Notes under the pieces: model-generated
Seen by the model: the letters and a program-made list of their open reading frames with translations, nothing else
What the model was told of the DNA's origin: nothing
Database searches by the model: none
Shown here: in pieces, positions 62,838 through 64,000 of the stretch
Position numbering within the stretch: position 1 is the first letter of the stretch
Layout: every line of letters starts with the position of its first letter
Made by a program: the position numbers and the translations under genes
Source of the DNA: Physcomitrium patens
Taxonomy: Eukaryota; Streptophyta; Bryopsida; Funariales; Funariaceae
Reading direction: 5' to 3'
NCBI RefSeq assembly: GCF_000002425.4
Contig: NC_037264.1
Location: 9,779,211-9,843,210 of the forward strand
Length of the DNA: 64,000 nt

Positions 62838-64000
62838 AAAAGAATAGTTATATTATAGAAGAGCTTAAATAAAAATATTATAGAAAATTATCTTTAAAAT
62901 ATAGATAATAGACAAAGAAGTAATAAAAATTAATAAATATTGATGTTGTATTTTTATATAAAAAATAATTTTATTGACTTTTTAGGACTATAAATGAGGC
63001 AAATAAAAATAGATATGAAATATTATTTATACAATTATCTTTAAAAAAGAGTAAAAAATATTTAATAGTAAAAATTACCTAGGATTGATTAAGCTTCATT
63101 AGGATTTTAATTAATAATTTAATTAGGATTTAATTAGTGTTTGATCTAAGATTTGGTTAAGATTCATTAGAATTTTATTTAAAATTAAATTAGAGTTGAT
63201 CAGGATTTACTTAAGATTTATTTATTATTTTTATTTTTAAAATTTATTTAGGATTTTTATTATTTTTTTAAATAAAGTATATATTATTACTTTATGATTT
63301 TATTTTCATATTTTTTAAAGATTTTTTTATTGTATTTCTTTGAGATTAATTTATGATTTTATTTTATTTTATTTTATTTTTGTAACTTCTTTTAAGTTTT
63401 TTTGGATTATTTTTAGTTTAATTAGGATTATTAAAAATTACTTAAAGTTTAATAAGACATTGGACTTGATGGATTGTTATTGCATTTTTACCTTCTATAG
63501 CATTTTCAAGCAAGAATACATGTAATATGATATCAATTGTGAATCAAGGTTGAAACCACATCCAAAGGCATAAACTTATACATCTTTAGTAATTTAAGAG
63601 TTTTTTATTTGATTAAAGAGAAAATTTTGAAAGAAGACTAAAGAGAGGTACTTTGGACATTAATTTTGAGTAATTTGAGTTTGTATTGAGTTTATAAAGG
63701 CTTTTTATAGTTAAGATTGTTTAAAAATGACTTTGGATTTTTTAAAAAAATAAAGAGCTTTACTTTAGAATTTTTTTTAAAATTGATAAATGATCTATAG
63801 ATGAAAATTTGTAAATTGTATGATTAGTCTTGTATTTAATTTATGCAATAAGTTTGAACTTGATTTGATGATTTATTCAAAGGTTTTTGAAATTCAAACA
63901 TATTGGAATTTAAGAAATTAGAGTTTAAAGGACTAGTGAAGATTTCTTGGTTTTATAATAATTTGCCAATTGGATTGAATTAAAATTTTGAATTATTATA
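62838..64000. repeat. Long dispersed repeat, copy 2 (different block order)
   Basis: It matches the repeat at 57050-58760 but in order a (62838-63080), b (about 63085-63540, with the degenerate GGATTTAATTA array at 63085-63260) and c (about 63630-64000, running to the window edge). Shared landmarks are ATTATCTTTAAAATATAGAT in block a, AAGAATACATGTA in block b and TTGCCAATTGGATTGAA-like sequence in block c. Non-coding as far as I can see. Confidence 0.6.

Overview
The window looks like a gene-poor, very AT-rich piece of a land-plant nuclear chromosome. The one gene I can identify with confidence has many GT-AG introns. About half of the window is one family of chromodomain-bearing Ty3/gypsy LTR elements (chromoviruses). 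Their pol resembles the Tcn1-like chromoviruses that have been reported from fungi and mosses, so a moss or other bryophyte is my best guess; this is inference. Two runs of 100 N (25680-25779 and 61402-61501) mark assembly gaps.

Layout, left to right. 1-5344 is a decayed minus-strand chromovirus copy cut by the window edge. 6.05-8.6 kb is a more GC- and CpG-rich, gene-like patch that I cannot identify. 10349-12615 (minus) is an apparently intact eight-exon gene for protein-L-isoaspartate O-methyltransferase (PIMT, a protein-repair enzyme), preceded by a CpG-rich, microsatellite-rich upstream region to about 14.03 kb. 14.1-14.75 kb holds two neighbouring copies of a small inverted-repeat element (MITE-like). 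14.75-20.5 kb is AT-rich intergenic DNA with simple repeats, a striking purine/(TA)n/pyrimidine hairpin, a possible old LTR end and a decayed unidentified coding stretch. 20.5-26.56 kb is a decayed plus-strand chromovirus copy. 28.4-35.5 kb is intergenic DNA of moderate GC content with almost no CpG and no gene I can name. 36.4-37.8 kb is a second unidentified CpG-containing, gene-like patch.

38737-57049 is a three-layer nest of the same chromovirus family. An old copy (D) has a younger copy (B) inserted in its 5' LTR, and B has a still younger copy (C) inserted in antisense in its pol region. LTR divergence, judged by eye, rises in the same order as the nesting. 57.05-64 kb is AT-rich and holds two rearranged copies of a long dispersed repeat, a decayed minus-strand Helitron replication-helicase gene (about 59.1-59.95 kb) and another chromovirus fragment.

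How it fits together: a single housekeeping gene sits as a CpG-containing island among methylation-decayed transposons. The most unusual observations are (i) a further reading frame after the chromodomain in several chromovirus copies, (ii) two versions of leader plus gag N-terminus carried by elements with the same LTRs, and (iii) the nested order, which dates the copies independently of LTR divergence.
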